From positions 24,868,501-24,932,500 of the forward strand of contig BSBM01000047.1 in the NCBI GenBank assembly GCA_027924585.1: 64,000 nucleotides of DNA, written 5' to 3'. The position numbers and the translations under genes are program-made. Shown in pieces: positions 32,072-43,358 of the stretch. A model generated the notes under the pieces. That model worked only from the letters and a program-made list of their open reading frames with translations, searched no databases and had not been told where the DNA came from. The stretch is from Larix kaempferi (taxonomy: Eukaryota > Streptophyta > Pinopsida > Pinales > Pinaceae). The first letter of the stretch is position 1. Each line of letters opens with the position of its first letter.

Positions 32072-32775
32072 TTAAAAAGTAGCTCTCCCTTGGAGGCTCT
32101 GAAGTTGAAACAAGTTGCGCGGAGGAGGAAACCGAAGTATTGCCTCAACTTTAATAGGATCGACTCTAATACCCTCTTTCAAAACTATGAATCCTAGAAG
32201 GTGACCTGACTTCACCGCAAAGATGCATTTATTGGGATTCAAACGGATCTTGTAGTATATACATCGTTCGAGAATCCAACAAAGGTGCTTGGGGTGGTCC
32301 ATTCTCTTACGAGAATGGCCGGCAAGATCATCCAAGAAAACCTCCATTATAATTTTAAGGTCGTGAAAGGCATAGGTCATGGCACGCTGAAACGTAGCTC
32401 CGGCATTTTTAAGGCCGAAGGGAATTTTCCGATATGCAAACATACCCCAAGGAAAAATGAAAGAAGTCTTATGTTGATCCTCGGGTTTGATTTGAATCTG
32501 GTTATACCCTGAAAAGCCGTCCATAAACGAAAAAATCTCGCTTCCTGCACATGCATCCAAGATTTGATCAATAAATGGGGTGGGGAAGTTGTCTTTCGGA
32601 CACGCACGATTCAGGTCTCTAAAATCAGTGCATACATGGATCGTTCCTTGCTTTTTATCCACAGGAACGCGGTTTGACACCCATTCGGTAAGGGGAACGG
32701 GGTAGATGAAACCGGCTTTGAGCAGTTTCTCCACCTCTGCCTTGATAGCGGCTTCCTTCCTAGGGTTAACAACAC
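32072..32775 (-). CDS. Reverse transcriptase of element B
   Basis: An open frame of 220 codons from 32,734, with LLKAGFIYPVPLTEWVSN, CTDFRDLNRACPKDNFP, FSFMDGFSGYNQIQI, PFGLKNAGATFQRAM, active site FLDDLAGHS (both Asp kept, first Y changed to F), IRLNPNKCIFAV, LLGFIV and QLQSLQGRA. It is nearly a full RT domain. A living element would have it fused to protease upstream and RNase H downstream. Confidence 0.9.
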
Positions 32776-32794
32776 AAAGACATTGCCAAACCAG

Positions 32795-34168
32795 TTAAAC
32801 ATGAGGATACGTCCTTATCTCGTGTTCGACAATACTAGGGTTTATTCCTAGCATCTCCTCGTATGACCAGGCGAAAGCATCCCGAAGTTCAATAAACAAT
32901 TCGGTGTAGATGGAAACCACTTTAGGAGAGAAATCATCACCGATGTAAATGTTTTCAATCTTTTCGGGAGTGCGAGAGATGTTGATCAGTTGAGTCGGGG
33001 AAATATTAGCCATATTCCCCTCCACATAAATCTCATGTGAACCCAAAAGAGCCACAGGGTGACCAACCATCTCTGCAAGAGTAGTCCCGAACTCTTCTTG
33101 CTCGGCAAGATCGAGGTTGGGAAGGAAATAAGAGTGATGATGCATATCCTCCCAAGGTCTCTCACTACCACACATGGCCTCGATAATAGCTTCATCCAAA
33201 GGTAAAGTACCATCAAGGCAATCGTTCGAACAAGATGAGTTGACTGCCCAAACTGGCAACGTAACGGGATCTTCCTCAACTGTCCGAGAAGAGGGGAGAT
33301 CCGGTTCTACAGTGACTTGTTGAATATCCTGATAAGCAAGCTCAGTAGCAGAAAGTGGAATAGACATCTCGACATGCGCAATGTCTCCAGACGTAGAACC
33401 TGTGGACGGTAAAGTCCATGGATCATCAAAATATGAAGTCCGGAACGGTACACTGTGTAAAGGAGGAGGCGCATTATCGGAAACGGTTCCAATAAAATTC
33501 ACAGGTGCAAGGAAATCATAAGATCCCATCAAGTAAGGGTACATACCAACACCCATGTTCCCAGTTGCCGGCTGAGAATCTGTAACCTGCGGGACTACTA
33601 ATCCTAGGGATGCTTCAAGAGGAGGATTAACGAAATCCAGTTGATTGATGGTCATAATCCTGCCTTCGTGTGGAAAGCAAACGATCCTGAATACAGTAGA
33701 CACCACAGCTTTCATAGCGTACATCCAATTCCGACCCAGTAAAAGGTTGTAGTCAATGGGCACATCAACCACTTCGACTTCAATAGGCACAACTTTACCT
33801 CCCAAGCGGACAACAAGGGAAGGGATAATCCCATGCGACTTAAAAGATCGACCATCAAATGCAGTGAGCATGGTCCTATACGTGAGTAGAGGAGGAGAGC
33901 CAAGAGATTTCCAACAAGCTGACGACATCACTGACGCGGAAGCACCTTCGTCAACCACCGTTCTCTTGATGAAATTCTTAAGGCACTCCACATGGATTTG
34001 AAGAGCCACGTGGTAAGGTAAGCAAGGTTGAACATCAGTAGTGTCAAACTTGATAACGTTGGGACTCCCTCCATCCTGAACTCCTAACGCACACAAAAGG
34101 GCATGCATTTGAGAAGGACACGCCTGTAATACTTCAAGAGCTGACATGGCACACAGAGTTTGGCCCAA
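32795..34168 (-). CDS. Protease region of element B (457 codons, open)
   Basis: The longest intact frame of the window. MGQTLCAMSALEVLQACPSQ leads to the protease core VVDEGASASVMS (D.GAS: catalytic D kept). CWKSLGSPPLLTYRTMLTAFDGRSFKSHG, PIDYNLLLGRNWMYAMKAVVST and FPHEGRIMTINQLDF follow. The C-terminal third has acidic linker sequence and ends SIVEHEIRTYP, the segment usually just before RT in gypsy elements. The aspartic protease would cut the polyprotein. Gag lies upstream in an overlapping frame (34,084-34,812). Confidence 0.85.
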   Translation of the reverse strand: MGQTLCAMSALEVLQACPSQMHALLCALGVQDGGSPNVIKFDTTDVQPCLPYHVALQIHVECLKNFIKRTVVDEGASASVMSSACWKSLGSPPLLTYRTMLTAFDGRSFKSHGIIPSLVVRLGGKVVPIEVEVVDVPIDYNLLLGRNWMYAMKAVVSTVFRIVCFPHEGRIMTINQLDFVNPPLEASLGLVVPQVTDSQPATGNMGVGMYPYLMGSYDFLAPVNFIGTVSDNAPPPLHSVPFRTSYFDDPWTLPSTGSTSGDIAHVEMSIPLSATELAYQDIQQVTVEPDLPSSRTVEEDPVTLPVWAVNSSCSNDCLDGTLPLDEAIIEAMCGSERPWEDMHHHSYFLPNLDLAEQEEFGTTLAEMVGHPVALLGSHEIYVEGNMANISPTQLINISRTPEKIENIYIGDDFSPKVVSIYTELFIELRDAFAWSYEEMLGINPSIVEHEIRTYPHV

Positions 34169-34812
34169 ATTTCTACAATGGAGTAGTTATGGGCGGCTTG
34201 AGCATTGGGATTATGCATAGAGCGTTTAAGCACACCTTTTGGTGTCTGTGGCATAATAGAGGGATTCTCGATATGTAAGGAATTATCAGGAGGAGGGGGA
34301 GGCTCATTCCCCATATTAGTTTTTGGTGCACCATAATCACATTGACGAGTAGCAACACTAACCTCCGATTGGACCATATTCACGCATCCATAACCACTAG
34401 TATTGGAAGAAGACGTAGGAGTCTCATTAGGTCTATAACCAGCGGCGGGAGGATGCGAAGCCATGTTTTGATGATGATGAGGAAGGGGATCCTTCAACAC
34501 AGGTGGGCTCTGTGCCAAATGCTTCGATGCTTCTTCGATTCGAGGACACAAGTGAGTAAGATGATCTTCCCCACAAAGCTTACAAGGAAATTTCACCTTA
34601 TGCCTAGGTTTACGGTCCTCACCAGCATTTCTGCCTTCCCGAGGAGGGTTGGCATTCTCCTTACGAGGGGTATTGTGATTGCTATTATTGTTCCCATTGT
34701 TTCCACCCTTACGGTTATTTCTCCCCTTCTTCTTAGCACCGGGCTGCTGGTTACCCGATGGTTTAGTCATTTGCACAGTGTGTACATCGGACGATGGGGT
34801 GGAAGTGGACAA
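34084..34812 (-). CDS. gag: Gag C-terminus with zinc knuckle (element B)
   Basis: 242 codons. A basic, Asn-rich start (KKKGRNNRKGGNNGNN) leads to the zinc knuckle FPCKLCGEDHLTHLCPRIEE. C, C, H and C are all present with CX2CX3HX4C spacing, one residue short of the retroviral CX2CX4HX4C. It probably binds element RNA. It overlaps the start of the protease frame by 85 bases, so a frameshift in the sequence or in expression is needed to join them. Confidence 0.8.
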   Translation of the reverse strand: MSTSTPSSDVHTVQMTKPSGNQQPGAKKKGRNNRKGGNNGNNNSNHNTPRKENANPPREGRNAGEDRKPRHKVKFPCKLCGEDHLTHLCPRIEEASKHLAQSPPVLKDPLPHHHQNMASHPPAAGYRPNETPTSSSNTSGYGCVNMVQSEVSVATRQCDYGAPKTNMGNEPPPPPDNSLHIENPSIMPQTPKGVLKRSMHNPNAQAAHNYSIVEIWAKLCVPCQLLKYYRRVLLKCMPFCVR

Positions 34813-34992
34813 GTTGTGAACCTGACCGGGAGTAGACTAGTTTAGTGACAAATTTTGCATTTGATTAGCCACCAAATCTACGGGATGAGTACTTGCGGAT
34901 CCCACAATGCCATCGGCATGCGGTCCAAGAACTGTGTTGGGCTCATGTCTTGTTCGCAGTGCATTAGGGATGATGTCATATAAAATGCCAGA

Positions 34993-35610
34993 CTAAGAGT
35001 ATAGTAAATCTAACTGCTGGACTTTCAAGATGGCTTGTTCCTTAGTCATAATACTGAACATCGAGACGTCCTTAGCAATATATGGAAGTAGAGACTTGAG
35101 AAACCATTCCAATAGAAACTCTGGAGGAATGTTGGCTTTCACTAACCTCTTCTGCCGACGCCATTCTTGAATGTGGTCAGAAATATGCGTGGCCTTATTC
35201 TGACGGAAGGTAGACAAAAGTTCAGTACCAGTATCGTAACAAACTGGAAACTGGAAATGATCCAAGAAAACCAAAGCGATCTCATTGAATCCCCTATAAG
35301 TGTTCCCCAGCAACTCAACATACCACTTCGTAGCTGCCCCCGTGAGGGTGCGTTGAAATAGTCGCAATCTAACAGAATCATGATTCAACGAGTTGGAAGA
35401 GCACCAAAGGTGAAACGTCATGACATGATCTCCCGGATCCTCACCACCTTTCCCTTCAAACTTAGGAATGTCCGAAGAAAGCTTGGTAGGAACCGGAGGC
35501 CAACTAGGGTCGTGACACATAGGATCATTCGTGAGCTTCGAAATATCCGGAAGATTCAAACGTGCAAGGAACGAGAGCTGCGGCTGGAAAGCTTGATTAT
35601 AAGCTCCCAT
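34993..35610 (-). CDS. gag: Gag core domain of element B
   Basis: 205 codons that match the retrotransposon gag domain: LSFLARLNLPDISKLTNDP, WPPVPTKLSSDIPKFEG, DPGDHVMTFHLWCSSNSL, LRLFQRTLTGAATKWYVEL, FLDHFQFPV, HISDHIQEWRRQKRLVKANI and WFLKSLLPYIAKDVSM. It is separated by stops from the repeats upstream and from the zinc knuckle downstream. Element A has the same segment in a more decayed form. Confidence 0.88.
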   Translation of the reverse strand: MGAYNQAFQPQLSFLARLNLPDISKLTNDPMCHDPSWPPVPTKLSSDIPKFEGKGGEDPGDHVMTFHLWCSSNSLNHDSVRLRLFQRTLTGAATKWYVELLGNTYRGFNEIALVFLDHFQFPVCYDTGTELLSTFRQNKATHISDHIQEWRRQKRLVKANIPPEFLLEWFLKSLLPYIAKDVSMFSIMTKEQAILKVQQLDLLYS

Positions 35611-35639
35611 AAAAGGTTGATTGTAAGAGCCTTAAGGAT

Positions 35640-36867
35640 AAGAAGGACCAAACGCTTGACCATGACCGTTAAAATACTGATTATATGGACCTGTCTGACC
35701 ATAAGTGTGACCATGGCCATAAGGTTGATAACCTCCCCCGACCTGACCCGTATGAGAGTAAGCAGGTGAATATGTGTTTTGAGCACCATATTGAGGTGGG
35801 TTATACTAATGGCCAACACTGACTGTATTGTAGTAAGGGTTGCCAACAGAAGTATGGGTCATATTCGTAGCAGGAACTGTGTTGTAATAACCATGATTAT
35901 AGGGTATGTTCCCACCCCCAGCGTAAGTGTTAGGATTAGCGTGAGCAGCCGTGTGGTGACCATAAGCATGAGATATATTCCCAGCCCCAACATTGGTGTT
36001 ACTAGTAGCAGGAATGGTGGCGTTATTGCCATGTGGATAAGGTATATTCCCACCTCCTACATTAGCATTACTAGTAGTGGCAGCGGACGTAAAAGTATGC
36101 GGTATATGTCCACCACTGTGGTTGGGAATAGCGTTAACATTGGCGAAAGTGGTCATAGGTTGACGAGTAGCGACATGTGTATTAGGTGGTAGATGGCGAG
36201 TCGGGTTGCGAACAGTGTTCCTATTAGGTTGGGTAGTCCTAGGAGGCGGTCATCTTCCAACATTAGCATTGTTAGGAGGAATGTGACCGGTCCCCATACT
36301 ATGTGTGTGAGTGGACAACGTGGTGCCCCCGAAGGGGGTATTACCCCCAATGGGTGCAGTGTGGCTAACACCATGACTAGTGCCAGCGTGACTACCAAAA
36401 GTAGCGAAAGGATCAACTGTGTTGTAATTAGGCATACCAAAAGAGAATGCGGTAGGGTTGATCATAGGACCTGTGTCATCATGTAACTTTGGCATCCCGT
36501 ATATATAATTATGCGAAAAAGAAGGATCAAATGGGTCGTCCTCAGGCAGATTTGGACCAAACAAACTAGGTTGAGTCTCGAGCAAATCCGGACCAAACAA
36601 ACTAGGATGGGTCTCAGGTGGATCACCCCCCCACGCCTCACGAGGAGTAGGGGTGTCTGAAGTGTGCTCGACTCTACTCGATGGAGTTGTAGGGATTTCT
36701 TTAGTATTAGAGTGTGCAGTAGTCATGACGTCTAGGATGTATGTATCGTATGAATCCGAAGACTCGTAGGGAGCCCGTCGGTGCCCCCTAGCAACACGAC
36801 ATGAAAGATTGACCGGTTTTAAACCATCCAACCGATGGGATTGGCGGAGAGTAGGACTCCGCGCCAC
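35640..36867 (-). pseudogene. N-terminal Gag extension with Gly/Asn repeats (element B)
   Basis: The 205-codon frame 36,867-36,250 starts MARSPTLRQSHRLDGLKPVN and holds a doubled segment (ETHPSLFGPDL, ETQPSLFGPNL). The frame 36,156-35,806 is a low-complexity array with three or four copies of a NVGGGNIPYPHGNN-like unit. Stops and frame changes lie between. The position matches the Gly/Pro array of element A but the repeat differs, so the extension evolves quickly. Confidence 0.65.
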
Positions 36868-38460
36868 GATATCTCCGGAGAGAATATAAAATCACAGCGT
36901 CCCCTAACGGCCAACTATCGATCAAAAATAGTAAATCAAAAGCACACACCTAGAGAAACTACAACCAAGAGCAGACAAATCGAGTGGCTAAATGAGCTCC
37001 CGACACTAGAGCCGGTATGTCTCGCCTAGGAGAGGCTTGAGACTCCCAAACTGTAGCCATAGGTAATAGAATCAGTTATAGAGGCACCCAGGCTTCACTA
37101 CGTGCAAAGGGTCGTAACCCTCAGCAACAAACAACTGTGTTGTCCAACCTCTATCTGACTCAGGACACAAATAGTATAACCACTACAAGTACCCTATGCG
37201 ATACCTAGGTAAGGAAACTATGGTCACCGTAGTATAACCAATTCTAAGGGGGACAGTCGCAAGTGGGATCCGTCATATTGGCAGGGTAGCTAAGCTCAAA
37301 ACTCAAGAGGGTCAAACCCCCCAAGAGTCCCCAGATACGAACAAACCTTGGAAATATCTCCCATGTTCAGCTGGTATTGGAGGGATATCTCCGCAACTAA
37401 CCTCCCGTGACCTTGTGCTTAACTCTGGTCTGAGTAGAGCTTCCTGAGAACACCGATGTATACCATGGATTTCACCACTCCCTGGTCAGACACATAATGT
37501 TTCGTCTAGTAGTCTTGGATCGTTTACTCACAATGATCTATTCCAAGACTCTAAACCTATGCTAGTTGGTGTACCCTATAAATAAAATCGTTGTAATCAA
37601 TTTTAAGATTAAGCCTTAATTTTAATGGCTGTGGTTACTCAAAGGATATGGTCGTGAAACTAGTGATGTATATGACTCAATAGTATGAAAAATCGTCAAA
37701 CTTTAGACTCATCTATCCAATAAAAACAATGCCACAAACATGCAAAATCAATCCAACAGTTTCGAAATAAAAATGCAACTCATTTATATTTTCAATGCAC
37801 AAGCAGAACCTAAATGAAAGCAGCAAGCACTCAATGCAAAATGTAGTAAATGAAAGTAAATTTTTTTGTATTTTTCACTTATAAACGAAAGGAAAATGCA
37901 AAACTATGTTTTTGTATTTTTCAATATAATGAAATGAAAAATGCAAGCAAACTCCTACTATTCAGTTACATAAATGCAAAGGAGATCACTCAGACAACCT
38001 AGCAGATACCAAACAGTAAGACTCAGCCAATGGAATGAGCTTACAAATTAAAAATGGGTAGAAACCAATGAGGCTCAAAACCAAGAGAAAAGAGAAGTTC
38101 TGGTCACAAACAAGGCTTGGAACAGTAAGGAACAAGGCCAAAGAAGGCTGAGGAACACTCAGAATCAACCCAAAAACAACCAAAGGTCATGAAACAACCA
38201 AAGCCGGAGTTGTACGCTATTGTCGAAGGAAAACCTACGGGTACCTGCGGGCTATAGTTCAGACAGAGGCGGGTAGACGCGGGCAGAGCTAAGCTCACCC
38301 ACGGGTAGGGAAAAGCAAATGAGCAACCAAAGAGTCCAATGGCTCAGAGAAAAGGGTGTTTTGTATAGAGTATCCTAACGACCAATTAATGACACAAAGC
38401 TTCGACAAACAACAACTCTAAATAAGGACTAATGCTAAAAAATCCCCAAAAATGGATGTT
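36868..38460 (-). other. Leader of element B (about 1.6 kb)
   Basis: No conserved protein on either strand. It contains a GC-rich patch at 38,228-38,310 with ACGGGTACC and CGGGCTATA, words also present in the LTR and in the antisense PMD intron. Confidence 0.55.
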
Positions 38461-38483
38461 CTCCCCAGCGTAGTCGCTATTTC
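38461..38483 (-). promoter_or_regulatory. Primer binding site of element B
   Basis: On the coding strand GAAATAGCGACTACGCTGGG directly follows the 5' LTR. The GCGAC...CT.GGGA pattern is shared with element A. Confidence 0.65.
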
Positions 38484-39411
38484 TGTGTTGGACAAAACTT
38501 CCTATGGCTTGGGGTGGACCACAACAGACAGCTGACTACTAGAAATTAACTCAATTCCCAATGCTATGCTATATAAATGACAATGCTAAGATAATGAAGA
38601 AGATAACCAACCTCGATCCAAACGTTTGATGTAGATCCTCGTTGGAGCTTTCAATCCGTGCGCTTGAACCTGCAAAATAGTCTTGACAGCCAATATACAA
38701 CAAGCGCATGTGATATATAAACGACATTAACATCATCAATATAAATGGTCCATGATATGATAAGTAAATTCAACCCAATGTAATATAAACACATTCACAA
38801 CATTGATGGACGAGAATATGAGTATTTCTATTAATAAATAACAAGAAGTACAATGTGATAGGACCTCTTGTCGGTAACCAATCTGAACCAAGATCCGGGT
38901 CAATCCACTTGTGCCTCCACCACTTCAATCCTCCATGGAATAGCAAACTCAAACTATGATAGGAGTTTGGAAGGTGAACATAAAGGGTTCACAACTACAA
39001 GGATCAATGAGTATAGACTCAAGATAGGGAAAAAATCCACTAGAGTTCTCTTGCTCTCCTCTCTCCTCCCGTCCATAAGCCATATGTGCTCAATATATAG
39101 TTCTCTCAAAGGTAGGTGAAAGGACACATCAAGGTGTTTCTAGGGAAAATGGAGGGCCAAAGGTCACCCTATGACCGCTTTTTGGGAGTAAAAAGTAATT
39201 AACTAGTGATTTTTACCATCTTACATGCTACCCGCAGGCTATAGTGATGCAACTCGTGGGTACGCCCACTGTAATGATGCAACTAGTGTATAGGGGAAAA
39301 AATAGGGAAAATAGTGTCTCTGGAGGATAAAAAGTGGATTTGAGTCAGTAAAATGGTTCCTCTAGGCCAAAGAGTGTTGATTCTCACAAGGTGGTAAATT
39401 ACGTTATAACA
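38484..39411 (-). repeat. 5' LTR of element B
   Basis: It starts TGTGTTGGACAAAAC and ends ACGTTATAACA, about 928 bases. It is followed by the second AGGAT target copy (39,412-39,416). Confidence 0.92.
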
Positions 39412-39416
39412 AGGAT
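39412..39416. repeat. Target site duplication of element B, right copy (AGGAT)
   Basis: It matches 24,991-24,995. The RNase H frame of LINE C reads in phase across the site: ...AEIEGIL, then AGFQLAIQ. Confidence 0.9.
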
Positions 39417-41160
39417 ACCCTCTATTTCGGCAGTGTTTTTCGTGTCCTCCCCAATGCTGCCAAAGTACACTTGTAATATTTCTCCTTGCCAATTATGAAT
39501 GACTCCACCAAATCCCGTTGGGCCTGAGTTTCCCTACGATGCCCCGTCAAATTTCAACTTAAAATCCCCAGTATGAGGGGTCGTCTAGTAATCAGGACTT
39601 TTCAGAGTGATGTTCCTTTTATCCTTCCGACCGCAATTTTGAGTTTCCTTATTGATACCCCAAGCAGCAAGGATTCGGCACTCCGTCACATTGACCTCCC
39701 AGTCTTTAGCATCCCAGAGGGTGCCGCGGGTGGTTTCCTGGATATACTTCTCAATATTATCCCAAACCTAATCCTGAGAATAGATTTTATCCTAAAAAAT
39801 ACTCATCTTTCTTTCTTTCCACACCTCCCACATCAAAACACCCGGGAATGAAATCCAAAGAGATTTAACAATGGGATTCGAGAATGCTTGAGGGTCCCAA
39901 TTCTTGATAGTCTAAGGAGGGTCTCCTCTACAACGATTGGACCGTCGGAAAATATCGTCCCCTTTATCCCATAAGGGAGTGATGAAAAGGAAATCATCTA
40001 GTAAGTGAGATCAAGTCTCCTCGCTTTGAAGGCACATGGAGCATTGGGATGGGCCGATGATACCACGTTTCCTAAGATTTTCCCCTGTCAGAATTATTCG
40101 ATAGAAAACTAGCCAAATGAAGGTGGAAAATTTGGGCCAGCGATTGGTTTCCCAGATCTTTGTCCACGTCTCATCTTGGGGAATGTCACGATTGGTGGTC
40201 CAGAGGGTATAAGCTTCCTTTATATTGAAAATTCCCCTGGTGGAGTAACCCCATCGAAGTTTATCCGGGCCAGCCTGAGATTTGATACATCGTCCTTGAA
40301 TGATGTCCTGAATTCGAAGCCATTCTTCCTTGGAGACTCTCTGGGTCCACTAATTGTGGTCATGCCACTCTTTATAGGCACTGGTGTTGGGATCCGATTT
40401 CCAGTATTGGATGATCTTGGTGAAACCCTCAGCTCTGCAATTAGCCTGAATAATCGCCATATTGTATAGACTGGCTAATTTTGGGAGTTGTTTCCACGAA
40501 TCCTCCCAAAAATTTGCAGACTCCCCATTCCTGACTTCCCAAAAACTATGATCCTGAATAATGCTGCGATTTTGACGGGCAGTTTTCCAAATAACAGAGC
40601 CTGTAGATTCCGCATTGAAACGAATCAGGTCTCTCTGCAAAAAATTGGGAGCATACTTCACATGCCACAACTTAGCCCAAGGTGCCAATGTAGAGGAGAC
40701 CCAATTCCACCAAATTTTAGCGGTAAGAACATTACTGTTTTTTTCCGGATTTCTCAGGCCAAGGCCCCCCTTGGACTTTGGTTGACATATATTTTCCCAG
40801 CTGACTAAAGACCATATTTGTTGATCACCCTTCCCGTTCCAAAGGAAGTTTCACTTAATAGTTCTAAGTTCCTTGATGACAGACTTGGGCACGGACATAA
40901 CCTAAAAGAGATAAATCGTCATAGCCTGGATCACATATTTGATCAAAGTGACTCGACTAGCTAAGTTAAGAGGTCATAGATTCCATCTTGAGAGTCTATG
41001 TTTAATGCGATCCCACAGATCCTCCCACAAAACTTTCTTAATGATACTGGAAGTGAGTAGAGCGCCAAGGTATTTGGATGGAAGGGATCTCCCTCGGAAG
41101 CCAAGAATGCGATTAATATTCCTTTGGTTAACCTTAGGGGTATTGAAGTAGAATATTTGA
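39417..41160 (-). pseudogene. LINE C ORF2: RT thumb to zf-RVT and start of RNase H
   Basis: Reading down: LPSKYLGALLT, the W.......SRVTLIKYV segment, NFLWNGKGDQQIWSLVSWENICQPK, GGLGLRNP, KLWHVKY, a long open frame around 40,688-40,350 (FWEVRNGESANFWEDSW), then zf-RVT (WLVFYRIILTGENLRKRG...CSMCLQSEET.SHLL) and the first RNase H half (LKFDGAS, GFGGVIHNW, AEIEG). Several stops. Confidence 0.85.
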
Positions 41161-42420
41161 TATTTTTCTCGGTTGACCTACAAACTAGAAAAATTAGCAA
41201 AGGTAGAAAGAACAGTCCTCACAGAAGTTGCTTCCTTGACTGAGGGGTGACCCATTAACATCCCGTCATCAACAAATTGTTGGTGAGTTTGCACATCAGC
41301 CCCTAGGTGAAGAGATATCCCCTTGATTTCTCCCTGCTAAGCTTTGGATTTAATTGTTGTCCCTAAGCCTTCCGCCATAAGGATAAAGAGGAAAGGGGAG
41401 AGGGGATCACCTTACCGGATGCCGCGAGAAGGACTGAAAGTGCTTGTAGGAGCCCCATTAAGGAGAATGGAGAAGAAGGAATACGAAGTGAGATTCATGA
41501 TCCATTCAATCCATTCAAGGAAGAAACAAAAATCTCTCAACATTTCGCGCATGAATTGCCAGATTAATTTGTCATAAGTTTTTGATATATCGAGCTTTAG
41601 AAGCATGCCTAGATTTTTGGTGACTTTTAATGAGTTTAAAACCTCATGAACCAAAATGACACCGCCTAAAATTTGTCTTCCTTCCACACACCCAGATTGT
41701 TTCGGAGAGATCAGGCTGGGCGGGATGGGCTTCAGCCGATTCGCCATTACTTTTGTGATGATTTTGTAGATAACATTACATAAGGCAATGGGTCTGAACT
41801 TACCAGGAGAATCAACCCCATTGATTTTGGGGATGAGAGTGAGGAAAGTGGCATTGAAAGCTTAAGCACCTTTCTGGTTTGTCTCGAGTCTTCCACAATC
41901 ACCCAAACTTCGTGCTTGATTAGATCCAAAAAATAATGAAAAAGGTTGGTGGTAAACCCATTCGGTCTGGGAGCTTTGCCTCCCTCCATTTGGTTTACAG
42001 CCTCCTCAACCTCCAGCATCGTGATGGGTTCTATTAGGAGAGCATTTTGAGCAGTCGAAACCAAAGAAGGAATATGTTGGGTGATCTTTGCAATATCAGC
42101 TGCACGATTAACCCTATCCTCCTTCAGTATAGTTCCAAAGTAGTCCACCAGTTCTTCTTCCATGGCCATTCTATCTTCAATATAGGCTCCATCAGCAATC
42201 TTTAGGCGGTGAATTCTGTTCCATTGTCTATTCTGAATAACCGAACAGTGAAAAATTTGTTAATGCGTTCACCTTCCTTGAGCCATTGGTTTCTAGACTT
42301 TTGTTGCAAGTAGATCTCCTCCTGCCATTCACGAGCATTAAGTTTGAGGGTGGTAGAATCTTCTAAGTCTCATAACTTAGCATCATACCCAACAATCATG
42401 ACCTGCCGTTGGATTCCCTC
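41161..42420 (-). pseudogene. LINE C ORF2: reverse transcriptase core
   Basis: The N-terminal RT part (42,169-41,747) has LLIEPITMLEVEEAVNQMEGGKAPRPNGF. The next frame (41,747-41,412) has NRLKPIPPSLISPKQSGCVEGRQILGGV, a KLDISKTYDKLIW segment (usually DxSKAYDxVxW) and SILLNGAPTSTFSPSRGIR. GDPLSPFLFIL and the active site QFVDDGMLMG follow. Both Asp of the DD pair are kept. Frameshifts and stops are present. Confidence 0.88.
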
Positions 42421-42701
42421 CAGTTGATCGATCAGATCCTTTTTTTCCTCGAAAATATTCCCAAATTCCTCTCTATTCCAAGTACGGATCTTGGCTTTGA
42501 GGTATTTTTATTTCTATTGGAACTTGTACATCTTTGTACCATCAGTGGGTGAGGATCTGAGCCACCACTGGGAGACAAGGGATTTGAAATCATTGTGCTC
42601 CAACCATAATTTTTCAAAGCGAAAAGGTCTCCTGGTAGGAGGGCCCACACCTCCCCACTGTAGACTGACAGTCCAATGATCAGAACCAGCAGACAGGAGG
42701 A

Positions 42702-43358
42702 CTAATGATGGAGATCTCCACTGCTATTGAGAATCTCGTCTGAGACTAGAAACCTATCAAGACGGGAGGCAACGTGGTTCTCACCTCCACGTTTATTGTT
42801 CCATGTGAACCAACCATTGGAAGTCTCAATATCTATAAGATTTTGAGTTCCAATAAAATCTCTAAAACCTTCATTTGTTGCTCCTAAGCTTTGCCTGCCT
42901 CCTTTTTTTTCCTCCAGCGTGGTAATTAAATTGAAATCCCCACCAGTGATCCAGGGATTTCTCTCCACCCTTCTCGCCTCCCAAGCAAGTGAGTCCAGGA
43001 AGGCTTGCTTTAGCGGATAAATGCTATGCCCATAGACATTGGAGATGGTACCTTTGATTTGAGTTTGAAGAATATGGAAATTAGTTGAGAGGATTCCTCT
43101 CGCAGCCCAAAATTTTGAGAGAGACACAACTTATGGGTTCCATAGAAAAGCTAAGCCACCGGCCATACCCTAGGCGTCAATGGTCATTGTGTCACAACCC
43201 TTCCATATTCTTTTCCCAACATCCTTCATTGTTTCAGTGCCACATTTAGTTTCCTGTAAGCAAAGAATCCAAGGCTTCTCCTTCCACACCTTATTTTTCA
43301 GAGTCTTGATCTTGTGGGGATGATTCACCCCATGGATATTCCAGGATATGACCTTCAT
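42702..43358 (-). pseudogene. LINE C ORF2: AP endonuclease domain
   Basis: Start MKVISWNIHGVNHPHKIKTL, then PWILCLQETKC (catalytic E), GGDFNLI, a GWFTWNNKRGG segment and SRLDRFLVS give the order of an L1 endonuclease that nicks target DNA. One stop near 43,165 and another near 43,128 split it. The frame that follows holds the linker to RT. Confidence 0.88.

Larger units (their letters stand above)
24996..39411 (-). mobile_element. Element B: Tat-type Ty3/gypsy retrotransposon with antisense PMD gene
   Basis: A 14.4-kb element coded on the minus strand with LTRs 38,484-39,411 (5') and 24,996-25,921 (3'). Gene order is the same as in element A: leader, gag with repeats, zinc knuckle, protease, RT, RNase H, integrase, second RNase H, then an antisense PMD gene, purine tract, LTR. 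The LTR pair is close (about 7 differences over the 185 bases I compared by eye), so B is fairly young. It interrupts the RNase H of LINE C with an AGGAT duplication. Confidence 0.93.

Noticed and set aside
35779-36192. 137-codon plus-strand frame over the gag repeats of B
   Set aside because: Reverse reading of a low-complexity array; the composition explains the openness.
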